A DNA stretch of 64,000 nt from an uncultured Eubacteriales bacterium (GCA_910580045.1 CAJTXF010000006.1:11371-75370); one strand, 5' to 3'. Shown: positions 40,088 through 49,192, numbered from the stretch's first letter. Numbers and translations: made by a program. The notes: generated by a model from the letters alone, not told the origin.

Positions 40088-41107
40088 ATGATTTGTCCCA
40101 ACTGCGGCCGCGATATTCCTGACGGCTCTGTTTGCCCCTGCACCTTACAGTCCACACCCTTGTCTGACAATCCGGCGCTGAACATTGTCAAAACCATCGG
40201 CTCCTCGCCCCTCTTTTTGGTTATGACTATTTTCCTCTCATTGAGCACCTTATTCACCATCCTCTCTTCCGCGGGGCTCAATGACACGATTTATAATTTG
40301 TACTACTACGCCTACTCCATGGGCCTGGATTTGTACACCATCGAAAGTGTCATTGATGCCATGCGCTCTACTTCCATTTTCAGCGCGGTTCTTTCCTCTG
40401 TACCGGCTATTCTGATTGCAGTTGCCATGTGGCTGCATTTCATCACCTGCCGCAGCCGGCTGAGCGGAAATATTTCTACTGCCGGCCTGACCATCTGTAA
40501 GGTTATCGCCTATATTACCATGATTGCGCAATGCCTGATTACCCTTCTGCTCACCGCCTTCTGCGCTATTCTGATGGTCGTTTTCCTTACTCAGGATATT
40601 CCCTTTACTGCTTTCTTCAGCTATGATGCAGACGAGGCGGTCATGATTATTATTGTCTGCCTGGGACTTTTCCTTGCTTTCTTCCTGTTCTTCATGATTC
40701 TTGCCATTACATACCAGGCCAGCATCATCCGCATGATTAACCGCACTAAGCAGGTCTCTGAAACAGGCATGGCGGATGAGCGGGTCTCTGGCTATCTGGT
40801 GGGCATGACCTATCTTTCTGCAATTGCCTCTGTGCTTATGGGCCTTTCCGCCCTGTTTGCCAGTCCTTTGGGGGGCGTTGCCACCCTCTGCCACGGTGTC
40901 GCTTTTATCCTTATGGCCATACTGCTGGGCAACTACCGCAAGGGGATGAACGCTGTGCTCTATCCTCCTGTTCAGCCCATGGGCACAATGCCAGGCTATG
41001 GCTACAATCCTGTGCCCCAGCCCGGCCAGGTTCCTGCTCCCAATCAGCCCGGTCCTGCTGATGGTTTCCAACAGCCCCAGCAGCCGGACCAGGACCAGCA
41101 GCAATAA
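40088..41107 (+). CDS. Zinc-ribbon polytopic membrane protein (339 aa)
   Basis: Function unknown. The first residues MICPNCGRDIPDGSVCPC form a zinc-ribbon, followed by about six TM helices (roughly 40-285) and a Pro/Gln-rich tail (QQPQQPDQDQQQ). Similar zinc-ribbon membrane proteins are common in Oscillospiraceae but have no assigned role. The ATG at 40088 has AGGAGGG 7-8 bp upstream. A TATAAT box is visible about 60 bp upstream without a good -35. It ends at a 16-bp terminator stem. Confidence 0.8.
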   Translation: MICPNCGRDIPDGSVCPCTLQSTPLSDNPALNIVKTIGSSPLFLVMTIFLSLSTLFTILSSAGLNDTIYNLYYYAYSMGLDLYTIESVIDAMRSTSIFSAVLSSVPAILIAVAMWLHFITCRSRLSGNISTAGLTICKVIAYITMIAQCLITLLLTAFCAILMVVFLTQDIPFTAFFSYDADEAVMIIIVCLGLFLAFFLFFMILAITYQASIIRMINRTKQVSETGMADERVSGYLVGMTYLSAIASVLMGLSALFASPLGGVATLCHGVAFILMAILLGNYRKGMNAVLYPPVQPMGTMPGYGYNPVPQPGQVPAPNQPGPADGFQQPQQPDQDQQQ

Positions 41108-41129
41108 GTATTTTCTGGCAGATTCACGC

Positions 41130-41165
41130 AAAATGGGCTTTTCCCCACAGGGAAAAGCCCATTTT
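41130..41165 (+). terminator. Strong terminator after the zinc-ribbon gene
   Basis: AAAATGGGCTTTTCCC pairs perfectly over 16 bp with GGGAAAAGCCCATTTT around CACA, followed by T. Confidence 0.9.
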
Positions 41166-41197
41166 TCACAAGATTATGCAAGGTCTTCCTAATCCGC

Positions 41198-41226
41198 TTG
41201 CGTTTTTACCAGAAGAATGTTATAAT
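41198..41226 (+). promoter_or_regulatory. Promoter of nfnAB
   Basis: TTGCGT, a 17-bp spacer and a perfect TATAAT lie about 60 bp before nfnA. Confidence 0.7.
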
Positions 41227-41286
41227 GTTCTTGGATTGATACGCAAAAATACTGCGCGAAAATTATCAATAAGGCAGGGATGGATA

Positions 41287-42171
41287 TTGTATAGAATATT
41301 GAAAAAACGAGAACTGAACCCCACTGTCACCTTAATGGAGATTGAGGCCCCCGCCGTAGCGCGGAAAGCAGAGCCGGGACAGTTCATCATCCTGCGGGTG
41401 GACGAGGCCGGGGAGCGGATTCCCCTAACTGTGGCAGATTTTGAGCGGAAAGCTGGTACAGTCACTATTATTTTCCAAATCGTGGGCGCCACCACAGAGA
41501 AGCTGAACCATAAGCAAGAGGGAGAGTATATCCAGGATTTTGTGGGTCCCTTAGGCGTGCCCACCCATACAGAGGGAATCAAGAAAGCAGCCGTGGTGGG
41601 CGGTGGCGTGGGATGCGCCATTGCCTACCCCATTGCCAAAAAGCTCCATGGGCAGGGCTGTGAGGTACACAGCATTGTGGGATTCCGCAACAAGGATTTG
41701 GCTATCTTGGAGCACGAGTTTGCAGCCGCCAGCTCAAAATTATGCAGAATGAGCGACGATGGCTCCTGGGGCAGGAAGGGCCTGGTTACTGACGCTCTGC
41801 GCCAGTTGATTGAAAGCGGTGAGCAGTATGACCGGGTGATAGCCATCGGGCCGCTGGTTATGATGAAATTTGTCTGCAAGCTGACCAAGGAGTTTAACAT
41901 TCCCACCACTGTCAGCATGAACCCCATTATGATAGACGGCACGGGCATGTGCGGCGGCTGCCGCCTGAGCCTGATTCAGGACGGCAAGCGGGTGACCAAG
42001 TTCGCCTGTGTTGACGGCCCGGACTTTAACGGTTTTGAGGTGGATTTTGACGAGGCCATGGCCCGGGGCGCTATGTATAAGGAGTTCGAGCGCCATGCCC
42101 ATGAAGAGACCTGTAATCTGTTTCACAAGGAGGTGACTGGCAATGGCAAATATGTCCCTGAAAAAGAATGA
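41287..42171 (+). CDS. nfnA: NfnA-like FAD/NAD-binding subunit (294 aa)
   Basis: Small subunit of NADH-dependent ferredoxin:NADP oxidoreductase (NfnAB), which balances NADPH with NADH and reduced ferredoxin by electron bifurcation. An FAD-binding fold (KAEPGQFIILRVDEAGERIPLTV) is followed by an NAD-binding part (AAVVGGGVGCAIAYPIAK) and a C-terminal 2Fe-2S Cys cluster (GTGMCGGCRLSL, then FACVDGPDF). The TTG at 41287 gives YRILKKRELNP at the N-terminus, matching family starts; the ATG at 41176 is upstream of the promoter. It overlaps nfnB by 29 bp. A sulfide dehydrogenase role is an alternative name. Confidence 0.9.
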   Translation: MYRILKKRELNPTVTLMEIEAPAVARKAEPGQFIILRVDEAGERIPLTVADFERKAGTVTIIFQIVGATTEKLNHKQEGEYIQDFVGPLGVPTHTEGIKKAAVVGGGVGCAIAYPIAKKLHGQGCEVHSIVGFRNKDLAILEHEFAAASSKLCRMSDDGSWGRKGLVTDALRQLIESGEQYDRVIAIGPLVMMKFVCKLTKEFNIPTTVSMNPIMIDGTGMCGGCRLSLIQDGKRVTKFACVDGPDFNGFEVDFDEAMARGAMYKEFERHAHEETCNLFHKEVTGNGKYVPEKE

Positions 42172-43540
42172 GATGCCCTCCCAGAAACCAGATGTACGCA
42201 GCAAAAACTTCCAAGAGGTTGCCCTGGGCTACACAGAGGAGCAGGCTATTGACGAGGCCCAGCGCTGCCTGAACTGCAAAAACCGTCCCTGTGTGGGGGG
42301 CTGCCCAGTGAACATCTCCATCCCTGACTTTATCCAGCACATGACCAAAGGGGAGTTTGAGGAGGCCTATCAAATCATTGCCCAGAGCAGCGCCCTGCCT
42401 GCGGTCTGCGGCCGGGTCTGCCCTCAGGAAAGCCAATGCGAAAAACACTGTGTCCGGGGTATAAAGGGTGAGCCTGTCGCCATTGGCCGGTTAGAGCGAT
42501 TTGCAGCTGACTGGCACAATGCCCGCTCCGCCCAGGCCCCTAAAAAGCCTATCCCCAATGGGCATAAAGTAGCTGTGGTGGGCTCTGGCCCCTCGGGCTT
42601 AACCTGCGCAGGCGATTTGGCAAGGCTGGGATATGAGGTGACGGTGTTCGAGGCCCTGCATACAGCGGGCGGCGTGCTGGTGTATGGCATCCCGGAGTTC
42701 CGCCTGCCTAAGGCTATCGTGCAGAAGGAAATTGACGGCCTCAAGGCCATGGGCGTCAAAATCGAGACCAACATGGTGATTGGCCGGGCACTTTCAGTAG
42801 ATGAGCTTTTGGAGGACGGCTTTGAGGCAGTGTTCATCGGCTCCGGCGCGGGCCTGCCAAGATTTATGAACATTCCCGGTGAAAACCTCAAGGGAGTTTA
42901 CTCGGCCAATGAGTTCTTGACCCGGGTGAACCTGATGAAAGCCTATCTCCCCGATTCTGACACACCCATTCAGCACGCCAAGAGGGTTGCTGTTGTGGGC
43001 GGCGGCAACGTGGCCATGGACGCCGCCCGGTGCGCCAAGCGCCTGGGGGCTGACCAGGTATACATTGTATACCGCCGTTCTGAGAAGGAGCTGCCTGCCC
43101 GTGCCGAGGAAGTGGAGCACGCCAAGGAGGAGGGGATTATCTTCAAGCTGCTGAACAATCCCACTCAGATTCTGGGGGACGAGAGCGGTTCTGTCTGCGG
43201 CATGGAGTGCCTGGAGATGGAGCTGGGCGAACCGGACGCCTCTGGCCGCAGAAGGCCGGTGGAGAAGCCTGGCTCAGAATTTGTGCTGGATGTAGACTGC
43301 GTAATCATGTCCATCGGCACCAGCCCGAACCCGTTGATTAAGTCCACTACAGCAGGCCTGGAGACCCAGAAGTGGGGCGGCATCATTGTCAACGAGGAGA
43401 CCGGCCTTACCAGCCGGGAGAATGTATATGCCGGCGGGGACGCGGTCACTGGCGCGGCCACTGTTATTCTGGCCATGGGCGCGGGAAAAACTGCCGCAAA
43501 AGCGATTCATGAGAAGCTGAGCGGAGGCTCTCATGATTGA
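42143..43540 (+). CDS. nfnB: NfnB-like / glutamate synthase small-subunit-type oxidoreductase (465 aa)
   Basis: Large subunit of NfnAB, often annotated GltA. The N-terminal 4Fe-4S clusters use CLNCKNRPCVGGCPV and CGRVCPQESQCEKHCV. An FAD fold (VAVVGSGPSGLTCAGDLA) and an NADPH fold (VAVVGGGNVAMDAARCAKRLG) follow, and VYAGGDAVTGAATVILAMGAGKTAA is the C-terminal signature. AAGGAGGTG precedes the ATG at 42143. The 29-bp overlap with nfnA predicts coupled translation. Confidence 0.92.
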   Translation: MANMSLKKNEMPSQKPDVRSKNFQEVALGYTEEQAIDEAQRCLNCKNRPCVGGCPVNISIPDFIQHMTKGEFEEAYQIIAQSSALPAVCGRVCPQESQCEKHCVRGIKGEPVAIGRLERFAADWHNARSAQAPKKPIPNGHKVAVVGSGPSGLTCAGDLARLGYEVTVFEALHTAGGVLVYGIPEFRLPKAIVQKEIDGLKAMGVKIETNMVIGRALSVDELLEDGFEAVFIGSGAGLPRFMNIPGENLKGVYSANEFLTRVNLMKAYLPDSDTPIQHAKRVAVVGGGNVAMDAARCAKRLGADQVYIVYRRSEKELPARAEEVEHAKEEGIIFKLLNNPTQILGDESGSVCGMECLEMELGEPDASGRRRPVEKPGSEFVLDVDCVIMSIGTSPNPLIKSTTAGLETQKWGGIIVNEETGLTSRENVYAGGDAVTGAATVILAMGAGKTAAKAIHEKLSGGSHD

Positions 43541-44030
43541 GATAAATCTGGAAATTGCTGGACTGCCGGATAAGGGAAGCGTGTACAAGCGCTCTGCTGC
43601 CCGAGGCATTGCCTTTCGGGATGGGAAACTTCTGGTCATCCACACAGACAAGGGGGATTATAAGTTCCCCGGCGGCGGGGTGGAGCCTGGGGAAAGTCTG
43701 GAGCAGGCCCTTGGGCGGGAAATGCTGGAAGAAGCCGGCTATGAGCTCACTGAAATCAGCTGCCTATGGGGTGTGGCCCATGAGCGGCGCAGGGGCAGGA
43801 CCGCTGATATTTTAGAGATGGACTCCTACTATTTTCTGTGTCAGGTGGGGGACACCCAAATCCCGCTGCGGCTGGACGATTATGAGGCCGCGGAGCATTT
43901 TGCGCCGGTTTGGCTCGAGCTTGACAAAGCACTTCATGCCAATAAAAACCTGGTAGATGATACACAGCCCTGGCTCCAGCGGGAGATTGCAGTGATGGAG
44001 CGGCTCAGAGAGGATTTAGCCAGCCAATAA
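43533..44030 (+). CDS. Nudix hydrolase (165 aa)
   Basis: Predicted diphosphatase. The Nudix box GGGVEPGESLEQALGREMLE then EAGYELTE is intact. The ATG at 43533 overlaps the nfnB stop by 8 bp, so it is translationally coupled to nfnAB. That association is unusual and may mean it handles an oxidised nucleotide, but no substrate can be assigned. Confidence 0.88.
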   Translation: MIEINLEIAGLPDKGSVYKRSAARGIAFRDGKLLVIHTDKGDYKFPGGGVEPGESLEQALGREMLEEAGYELTEISCLWGVAHERRRGRTADILEMDSYYFLCQVGDTQIPLRLDDYEAAEHFAPVWLELDKALHANKNLVDDTQPWLQREIAVMERLREDLASQ

Positions 44031-44067
44031 AAGAAGAGGAGCAGTCACGGCTGCTCCTCTTCTTTTA
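44028..44067. terminator. Shared bidirectional terminator spanning both stop codons
   Basis: A 17-bp perfect stem (44028-44044 with 44051-44067) around TCACGG begins with the TAA of the plus-strand Nudix gene and ends with the TAA of the minus-strand FAD gene. Confidence 0.9.
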
Positions 44068-45657
44068 TCTGCAATTTATAACCGCCTCGGCCACCTTAAT
44101 CCCATCCACCGCGGCAGAGACAATCCCCCCGGCATAGCCCGCACCCTCTCCGCAGGGATAGAGCCCCCGCAGGGCCGGGGACTGGAAATTCTCTGCCCGA
44201 AGCACCCGCACTGGGGAGGAACTTCTGGTTTCAGGGGCAGTGAGTAAGGCATCGCCCTGGTCAAAGCCCTTCAGCTGACCTCCCAGCCGGGGCAGCGCCT
44301 GGCGCAGGGATTCCGCCACAAACCCCGGGAAGCAGGGGGCTATCTCCCCCATGGCCACCCCGGGCTGATAGGTGGGCAGAACATCTCCAAAGCCAGTGGT
44401 AGGACGGCCCTCTAAAAAATCGGAGACCCGCTGGACAGGAGCCAGATAGCTGCCTCCGCCCAGGCGAAAGGCGGCCTGCTCTATGGCTCGCTGGAACTCC
44501 ACCCCAGCTAAGGGCGAGGCGCTTCCATAATCCTCCGGGCCCACCCCCACCAGCAGGGCGGAGTTGCTGTTTTGGCCATCCCGGGCCCAGGCGCTCATCC
44601 CATTGGTCACCACGCCCCCAGGCTCAGAGGCAGCACCTGTTACCGTGCCGCCGGGGCACATGCAGAAGGTGTACACGCCCCGGCCATTGGGCAGGCGGCA
44701 GTTCAGCTTATAATCTGCCGCGCCCAGAGCCGGATGCCCCGCAAACCGGCCGTATTGTGCCCAATCAATCAATGAAGCTGGGTGCTCGATGCGCACACCC
44801 ACAGAAAAGGGCTTGGCCTCCAAAGGAATCCCCTGCCAATCCAGCAGAGTGAAGATGTCCCGGGCGCTGTGACCCACGGCCAGAATCAGCCTGCGGCAGG
44901 GAATGCGCTCCTCTCCGGCAGGCGCGGCGGCCCGGATACCAATCAGCTCTCCCACGCTGACTTCCAGGCCAGTTAAGCGGGTGGAGAAGCGCACCTGACC
45001 GCCCAGAGCAATAATCTTCTTACGGAGCGCCTGCACCACGCCGGGAAGCCTGTCAGTACCAATATGGGGCTTGGCGTCGGTGAGAATTTCCTGAGGCGCG
45101 CCAGCGGCAGCCAGCTCCTCCAGCACCTTGCGAATACGTCCATCCCCAGTACCAGTGGTGAGCTTGCCGTCAGAAAAGGCCCCGGCTCCCCCCTCGCCAA
45201 ATTGAAGGTTGGACTCCGAATCCAGCCCTCCCCCAGCCCAGAAAGTCTCAATAGAGCGGCGGCGCTCCTCTACCGGCAGGCCCCGCTCTATAATAATGGG
45301 CCGCTGGCCGCATTGAGCCAAAATCAGCCCGGCAAAAATCCCCGCAGGTCCAAAGCCCACCACCACTGGGGGGAGTTCCGGGGCCGGGGCGGTGGGGAGC
45401 TCGTACTGATAGGGCTTCACTTTCTGGACGGCATTGCCCCGCAGCCGGGCCAGAAGCCTGTCCTCACTGCCGGGAACCGCCCCCTCCACAGAGCAGACAA
45501 AATGCACGTCCTCCTTCTTCCTGGCGTCCACGGAGCGCTTTGCCAGCCGCAGGCCTGTCAAATCTTTTGGGGAGAGCCGGAGTTTTTTTGCCGCTGCCCG
45601 GAGCAAGTCTTCCTGGGTGAAGTCCAGGGGCAGACGAAGTCCATTCACACGAAGCAC
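44065..45657 (-). CDS. Uncharacterised FAD-dependent dehydrogenase, COG2509-like (530 aa)
   Basis: Predicted flavoprotein oxidoreductase. An N-terminal ferredoxin-reductase-like small domain (VLRVNGLRLPLDFTQEDLL) precedes the FAD Rossmann PVVVGFGPAGIFAGLILAQ and GAFSDGKLTTGTGDGRI, with TGFGDVLPTYQPGV and GLYPCGEGAGYAGGIV near the C-terminus. The family is widely conserved in Firmicutes, but its reaction is unknown. The GTG at 45657 has GGAGGTG just upstream; the ATG at 45672 overlaps the site. It follows the BaiN-like gene after 19 bp. Confidence 0.85.
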   Translation of the reverse strand: MLRVNGLRLPLDFTQEDLLRAAAKKLRLSPKDLTGLRLAKRSVDARKKEDVHFVCSVEGAVPGSEDRLLARLRGNAVQKVKPYQYELPTAPAPELPPVVVGFGPAGIFAGLILAQCGQRPIIIERGLPVEERRRSIETFWAGGGLDSESNLQFGEGGAGAFSDGKLTTGTGDGRIRKVLEELAAAGAPQEILTDAKPHIGTDRLPGVVQALRKKIIALGGQVRFSTRLTGLEVSVGELIGIRAAAPAGEERIPCRRLILAVGHSARDIFTLLDWQGIPLEAKPFSVGVRIEHPASLIDWAQYGRFAGHPALGAADYKLNCRLPNGRGVYTFCMCPGGTVTGAASEPGGVVTNGMSAWARDGQNSNSALLVGVGPEDYGSASPLAGVEFQRAIEQAAFRLGGGSYLAPVQRVSDFLEGRPTTGFGDVLPTYQPGVAMGEIAPCFPGFVAESLRQALPRLGGQLKGFDQGDALLTAPETRSSSPVRVLRAENFQSPALRGLYPCGEGAGYAGGIVSAAVDGIKVAEAVINCR

Positions 45658-45676
45658 GGGAGACACCTCCATTCCA

Positions 45677-46903
45677 TTATGATTTTCCGCCAGCCAAGGC
45701 CCCGCCTGCCGTAATGCCGGTGGCCCAGGCCCAGTGGAGGTTGAATCCGCCGCAGTCCCCGTCCAAATCCAACAGCTCTCCGGACAGGTACAGGCCCGGA
45801 GTCCGGCGGGACTGGAGGGTAGGAATCTCCACCTGGTTTAACGGGATACCACCAGCAGTACACTGGGCGTTCTCCCAGCCCAACGGGCCCTCCACTGGCA
45901 GAGAAAAGCCCTTGAGCAGTTTTACCGCCTGGGCCAGCTCAGAGGAAGACAGGGCGCCTATGCCACGTTCATGGGGCCAGCCCAAGGACTTTGCCAGCTC
46001 CTGACCCACCCGCAGGTTCAGCAGGCCATCGAACAGCTCCCAGGCCGGGCGGGCGGGAAAATGTTCCCGGACATCCTCCAAATAGGCTTTCAGCTGGGCT
46101 GAGGTCATCTCTTCCGCCAAATCCAGCCGCAGACTGATATGTCCCCCCGGCAGGCCCCGCAGCCGGGCGGAAAGGTTCATCACACAGATGCCGGAGACAG
46201 AGCCGTTGCCGAAAATCACCTCACCGCTCTCAGCGGCAAGCTCCCGGCTCCCCTGGCAGAGGGCCGCCCTGGCCCGGCAGCGCAGGCCCTTCAGTGAGCG
46301 GGTAATCCGGCCTGGAGTACGCAGCCCCACAAGAGAGGGACTTAGCTTCGTTACTGTGTGGCCTAGGCTCTTCGCCAACTCATAACTAGAGCCAGCGGAG
46401 AGCTTAGGCGAAGCCGCCCCTCCTCCCGCCAGCAGGCAGCGCTCCGCCTGAACCTGCCTGCCGTCTTGGGCGGTGAGCTGAAAACCGTCCGCTGCGCGGC
46501 GGATTTCCGCAACGGAAAAGCCGCAGAGAATATCAACCCCAAAATGTTGGCAGGCACTGAGAAGAGCCCGCAACACAGCCGCCGCCTGGAGGCTGCAGGG
46601 ATAGAGCCGTCCCTGTCCGTCTGCCCGGGTGAGCAGCCCCAGCTCTTGGAACCAGTCCCGTATCCGCTGGCCGGGCCAGGCCTCCAAAAGAGGGGCGGCC
46701 AGCGAGCTGTCTCCATGATAGTTCTGGATACTGATGTGCAGATTGCTCAGATTGCAACGGCCGTTCCCCGTGGCCAAAAGCCTGCGGCCAGGCTTTTCCG
46801 CCGCCTCCAATAGGAGCACCCGGACGCCGGAGCGGGCGGCTGTGATGGCTGCTGCCAGGCCGGAGGCCCCGGCCCCTACAATGGCCGCGCCATATGGGCC
46901 CAT
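45677..46903 (-). CDS. BaiN/HI0933-like NAD(P)/FAD oxidoreductase (408 aa)
   Basis: Flavoprotein with the HI0933-like fold. The FAD Rossmann reads YGAAIVGAGASGLAAAITAARSG, then VLLLEAAEKPGRRLLATGNGRCNLSN, the family signature; the C-terminus has GLYLSGELLDLDGDCGGFNLHWAWATG. Members include the bile-acid reductase BaiN and many uncharacterised proteins; no bile acid genes are nearby. The ATG at 46903 overlaps the stop of the upstream gene by one base (TGATG), indicating translational coupling. Confidence 0.88.
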   Translation of the reverse strand: MGPYGAAIVGAGASGLAAAITAARSGVRVLLLEAAEKPGRRLLATGNGRCNLSNLHISIQNYHGDSSLAAPLLEAWPGQRIRDWFQELGLLTRADGQGRLYPCSLQAAAVLRALLSACQHFGVDILCGFSVAEIRRAADGFQLTAQDGRQVQAERCLLAGGGAASPKLSAGSSYELAKSLGHTVTKLSPSLVGLRTPGRITRSLKGLRCRARAALCQGSRELAAESGEVIFGNGSVSGICVMNLSARLRGLPGGHISLRLDLAEEMTSAQLKAYLEDVREHFPARPAWELFDGLLNLRVGQELAKSLGWPHERGIGALSSSELAQAVKLLKGFSLPVEGPLGWENAQCTAGGIPLNQVEIPTLQSRRTPGLYLSGELLDLDGDCGGFNLHWAWATGITAGGALAGGKS

Positions 46904-47397
46904 CAGAGCACCAGGCCCAAAAGCCCGTAGGAGAGAATACACATAATGATGTCCGCAATCAAAGTGCCCAGGGCCACAGAGAGCATGGCGGATTTGAAGT
47001 CCATCTTCATCAGCGCCGCGGCCAGGGAGCCGGTCCAGGCCCCAGTGCCGGGCAGAGGAATAGCCACAAATATCATCAGCCCAATGGTCTTATACCGGTT
47101 AATCTTATCAAACTTGCTTCGGCCTTTGGCCTCCATCTTATCCACCAGCTTGACGAACCGGGTATTGCGCATCCAATCAAAAATCTTATTGATAAACAGC
47201 AGGATAAAGGGCGTGGGCAGAAGCGTGCCCACCAGGCAGATAAAAAAAGCGGGCAGCATCTGCAGATTCAGCAGCTTCGCGGCCAAAATGCCGCCCCGCA
47301 GCTCGATAATGGGCATCAGGGAGAGGACGAAGACTGTGAGCTCCGCCGGGATAGTCTGGCTGAAGAACTGGACGAGCATTTCCACAAGGTGTTCCAT
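46903..47397 (-). CDS. Small multidrug export-like membrane protein (164 aa)
   Basis: Membrane protein of the small multidrug export family (Pfam Sm_multidrug_ex type), with about four TM helices. LTVFVLSLMPIIELRGGILAA and AIPLPGTGAWTGSLAAALM are the repeated glycine-proline motifs seen in DedA-like proteins. The ATG at 47397 is preferred because AAAGG touches an earlier ATG. Function is not established for the family. It is coupled to the BaiN-like gene by a one-base overlap. Confidence 0.8.
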   Translation of the reverse strand: MEHLVEMLVQFFSQTIPAELTVFVLSLMPIIELRGGILAAKLLNLQMLPAFFICLVGTLLPTPFILLFINKIFDWMRNTRFVKLVDKMEAKGRSKFDKINRYKTIGLMIFVAIPLPGTGAWTGSLAAALMKMDFKSAMLSVALGTLIADIIMCILSYGLLGLVL

Positions 47398-47479
47398 TTT
47401 TTCCATCCTTTATGTGTAGATTTGGCAGAAAGGGAGCCTTTTCCCAGCCCGCTCTTCCTATTATACCCCAGCTTCTGCC

Positions 47480-48298
47480 CTATTGCAAGTCTTTCGCCAA
47501 ATCACCAAAACGATAGCCCAGCTCCTCCCACTTGGTGAGGAGCTCGTCTAAAATATCCCCATTGGTTTTGGAGGTACTGTGGAGCAGCACCACGGCACCT
47601 GGATGAACCCGGGGCAGGAGCTTGTCATAGGCCTGCTGAGGGGTGGGCTGGTCGTTTTCATACCAGTCCACATAGGCCAGGCTCCAGAAAATGGTGCGGT
47701 ACCCCAGCTCTTGGGCCATTTTCAGGTTGCTCTCACAGAATTTCCCCTGGGGCGGGCGGTAGAATTTTGGCATCTCCTTACCCACCACCTGGCGGTACAG
47801 AGCCTCGTTTTTTTCCAGCTCCGCCTGAAAGCTGGCCTTATCCCCAATAGCGGACATATCCGGGTGGCTGTAGGTATGGTTGCCGACGGTGTGGCCCTCC
47901 TCCACCATGCGGCGGACCAAATCCGGCTGGGTCTCGAAATAGTTGCCCACCAAAAAGAAGGTGGCCTTTACCTGGTGCTTTTTCAGGGCGTCCAGAATTT
48001 TCTCCGTGCTGCCGTTCTCAAAGCCCGCGTCAAAGGTGAGATACAGGATTTTTTCCTGGGCCGGCATACAGTAGACGCTGTCGAACTGGGCCAGATAGGC
48101 CGCGTCCGCATTGGCAATGGGGGGCTGGCCCTCCTGCTGGAAGCTGAGCCCCCAGTTGGTGATTTCACCAGACACTGCTTGGGCATTGGGACGGCGGCTG
48201 TGGAGCTCATAGGCGGCGGCCAGGCCCAGGACCAGGGCCAAAAGAACCACCACCAGAACGGACCAATGGCGCTTCATAAAAAGTTTACATTTTGACAT
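47480..48298 (-). CDS. Polysaccharide deacetylase, PdaA-like (272 aa)
   Basis: Predicted extracytoplasmic de-N-acetylase anchored by an N-terminal TM helix (about 11-31). The NodB domain shows LYLTFDAGFENGSTEKILDALK, ATFFLVGNYFE, HTYSHPDMSAIG with metal-binding His, and FYRPPQGKFCESNL. TFDAGFENG and the length match spore cortex PdaA, which makes muramic-delta-lactam needed for germination. The first motif has TFDA rather than TFDD, as in PdaA relatives. The ATG at 48298 follows AAAGGTGG. Divergent from the two-component genes. Confidence 0.85.
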   Translation of the reverse strand: MSKCKLFMKRHWSVLVVVLLALVLGLAAAYELHSRRPNAQAVSGEITNWGLSFQQEGQPPIANADAAYLAQFDSVYCMPAQEKILYLTFDAGFENGSTEKILDALKKHQVKATFFLVGNYFETQPDLVRRMVEEGHTVGNHTYSHPDMSAIGDKASFQAELEKNEALYRQVVGKEMPKFYRPPQGKFCESNLKMAQELGYRTIFWSLAYVDWYENDQPTPQQAYDKLLPRVHPGAVVLLHSTSKTNGDILDELLTKWEELGYRFGDLAKDLQ

Positions 48299-48413
48299 GT
48301 GCATTCCACCTTTCTGGTGGAAGATATGAAGCTGGCGGGGCGGATATGTACGGCCGGGCCTGATTCGCGGAAATTAGCTGTTGCCAAATCCCTGAAAATG
48401 CTGTATGATTTTT

Positions 48414-48456
48414 GTAAGAAATCTCTTTCGCTTTCGTAAGATTCCCGCGTTATACT
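48414..48456 (+). promoter_or_regulatory. Candidate autoregulated promoter of the two-component system
   Basis: Two GTAAGA cores (48414-48419 and 48436-48441) lie 22 bp apart, two helical turns, and precede a TATACT -10 at 48451-48456. Such direct repeats resemble targets of VanR/OmpR-type regulators. Confidence 0.5.
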
Positions 48457-48487
48457 ATAGGCAGCATAAAGCCTCAGGAGGTATCCC

Positions 48488-49192
48488 ATGGAAACCGACA
48501 GCAAAAACATTCTGGTCGTGGATGACGACCGGGAAATCGTCCGGGCCATTGCCCTCACCCTGGAGAGCGAGGGCTACACGGTTTACAAAGCCTACGACGG
48601 CCTGGAGGCCCTGGACATGGTGTCCACCCGGAACATCCATCTTATCATCATTGACGTGATGATGCCCCGGTTGGACGGGCTATCCGCCATCATGCGCATC
48701 CGGGAGGGCAAGAATTTGCCCATCATCGTCCTCTCCGCCAAAAGTGAGAACAGCGACAAGGTCCTGGGCCTGTCCATGGGCGCGGATGACTATGTCACCA
48801 AGCCCTTCAATCCTCAGGAGCTGGCGGCCCGGGTCAAGTCCCAGCTGCGCCGGTACACCAGCCTGGGGGACATCAACTCCCAGAGTGAAAACGTGATTGT
48901 CAACGGGCGGCTGCGCTTCCATCTTGACGAGCATGTGCTCTATGCTGATGATGAACCTGTGAAGCTGACCGCCACCGAGACCAAGATTGTGGAGCTTTTA
49001 ATGCGCAACCCAGGCCGCATTTTCCCTGCTGAGGAAATTTACAGCAAAATATGGAACGAGTCAGCCTACTCAACAGAAAACACAGTGATGGTACACATCC
49101 GGCGTATCCGGGAGAAGATTGAAATCAACCCCAGCGAGCCGGAATATCTGAAGGTGGTGTGGGGGATTGGCTACAAATTTGAAAAGCACTAA
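48488..49192 (+). CDS. OmpR/VanR-type response regulator (234 aa)
   Basis: DNA-binding transcription regulator. The receiver has NILVVDDDREIVRA, the phospho-acceptor Asp in IIDVMMPRLDGLS, and the late Lys in VTKPFNPQEL. The C-terminal winged helix has LTATETKIVELLMRNPGRIF and NTVMVHIRRIREKIE. It is closest in text to VanR-like regulators. The ATG at 48488 has CAGGAGG upstream. It overlaps the kinase gene by 26 bp. Confidence 0.93.
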   Translation: METDSKNILVVDDDREIVRAIALTLESEGYTVYKAYDGLEALDMVSTRNIHLIIIDVMMPRLDGLSAIMRIREGKNLPIIVLSAKSENSDKVLGLSMGADDYVTKPFNPQELAARVKSQLRRYTSLGDINSQSENVIVNGRLRFHLDEHVLYADDEPVKLTATETKIVELLMRNPGRIFPAEEIYSKIWNESAYSTENTVMVHIRRIREKIEINPSEPEYLKVVWGIGYKFEKH

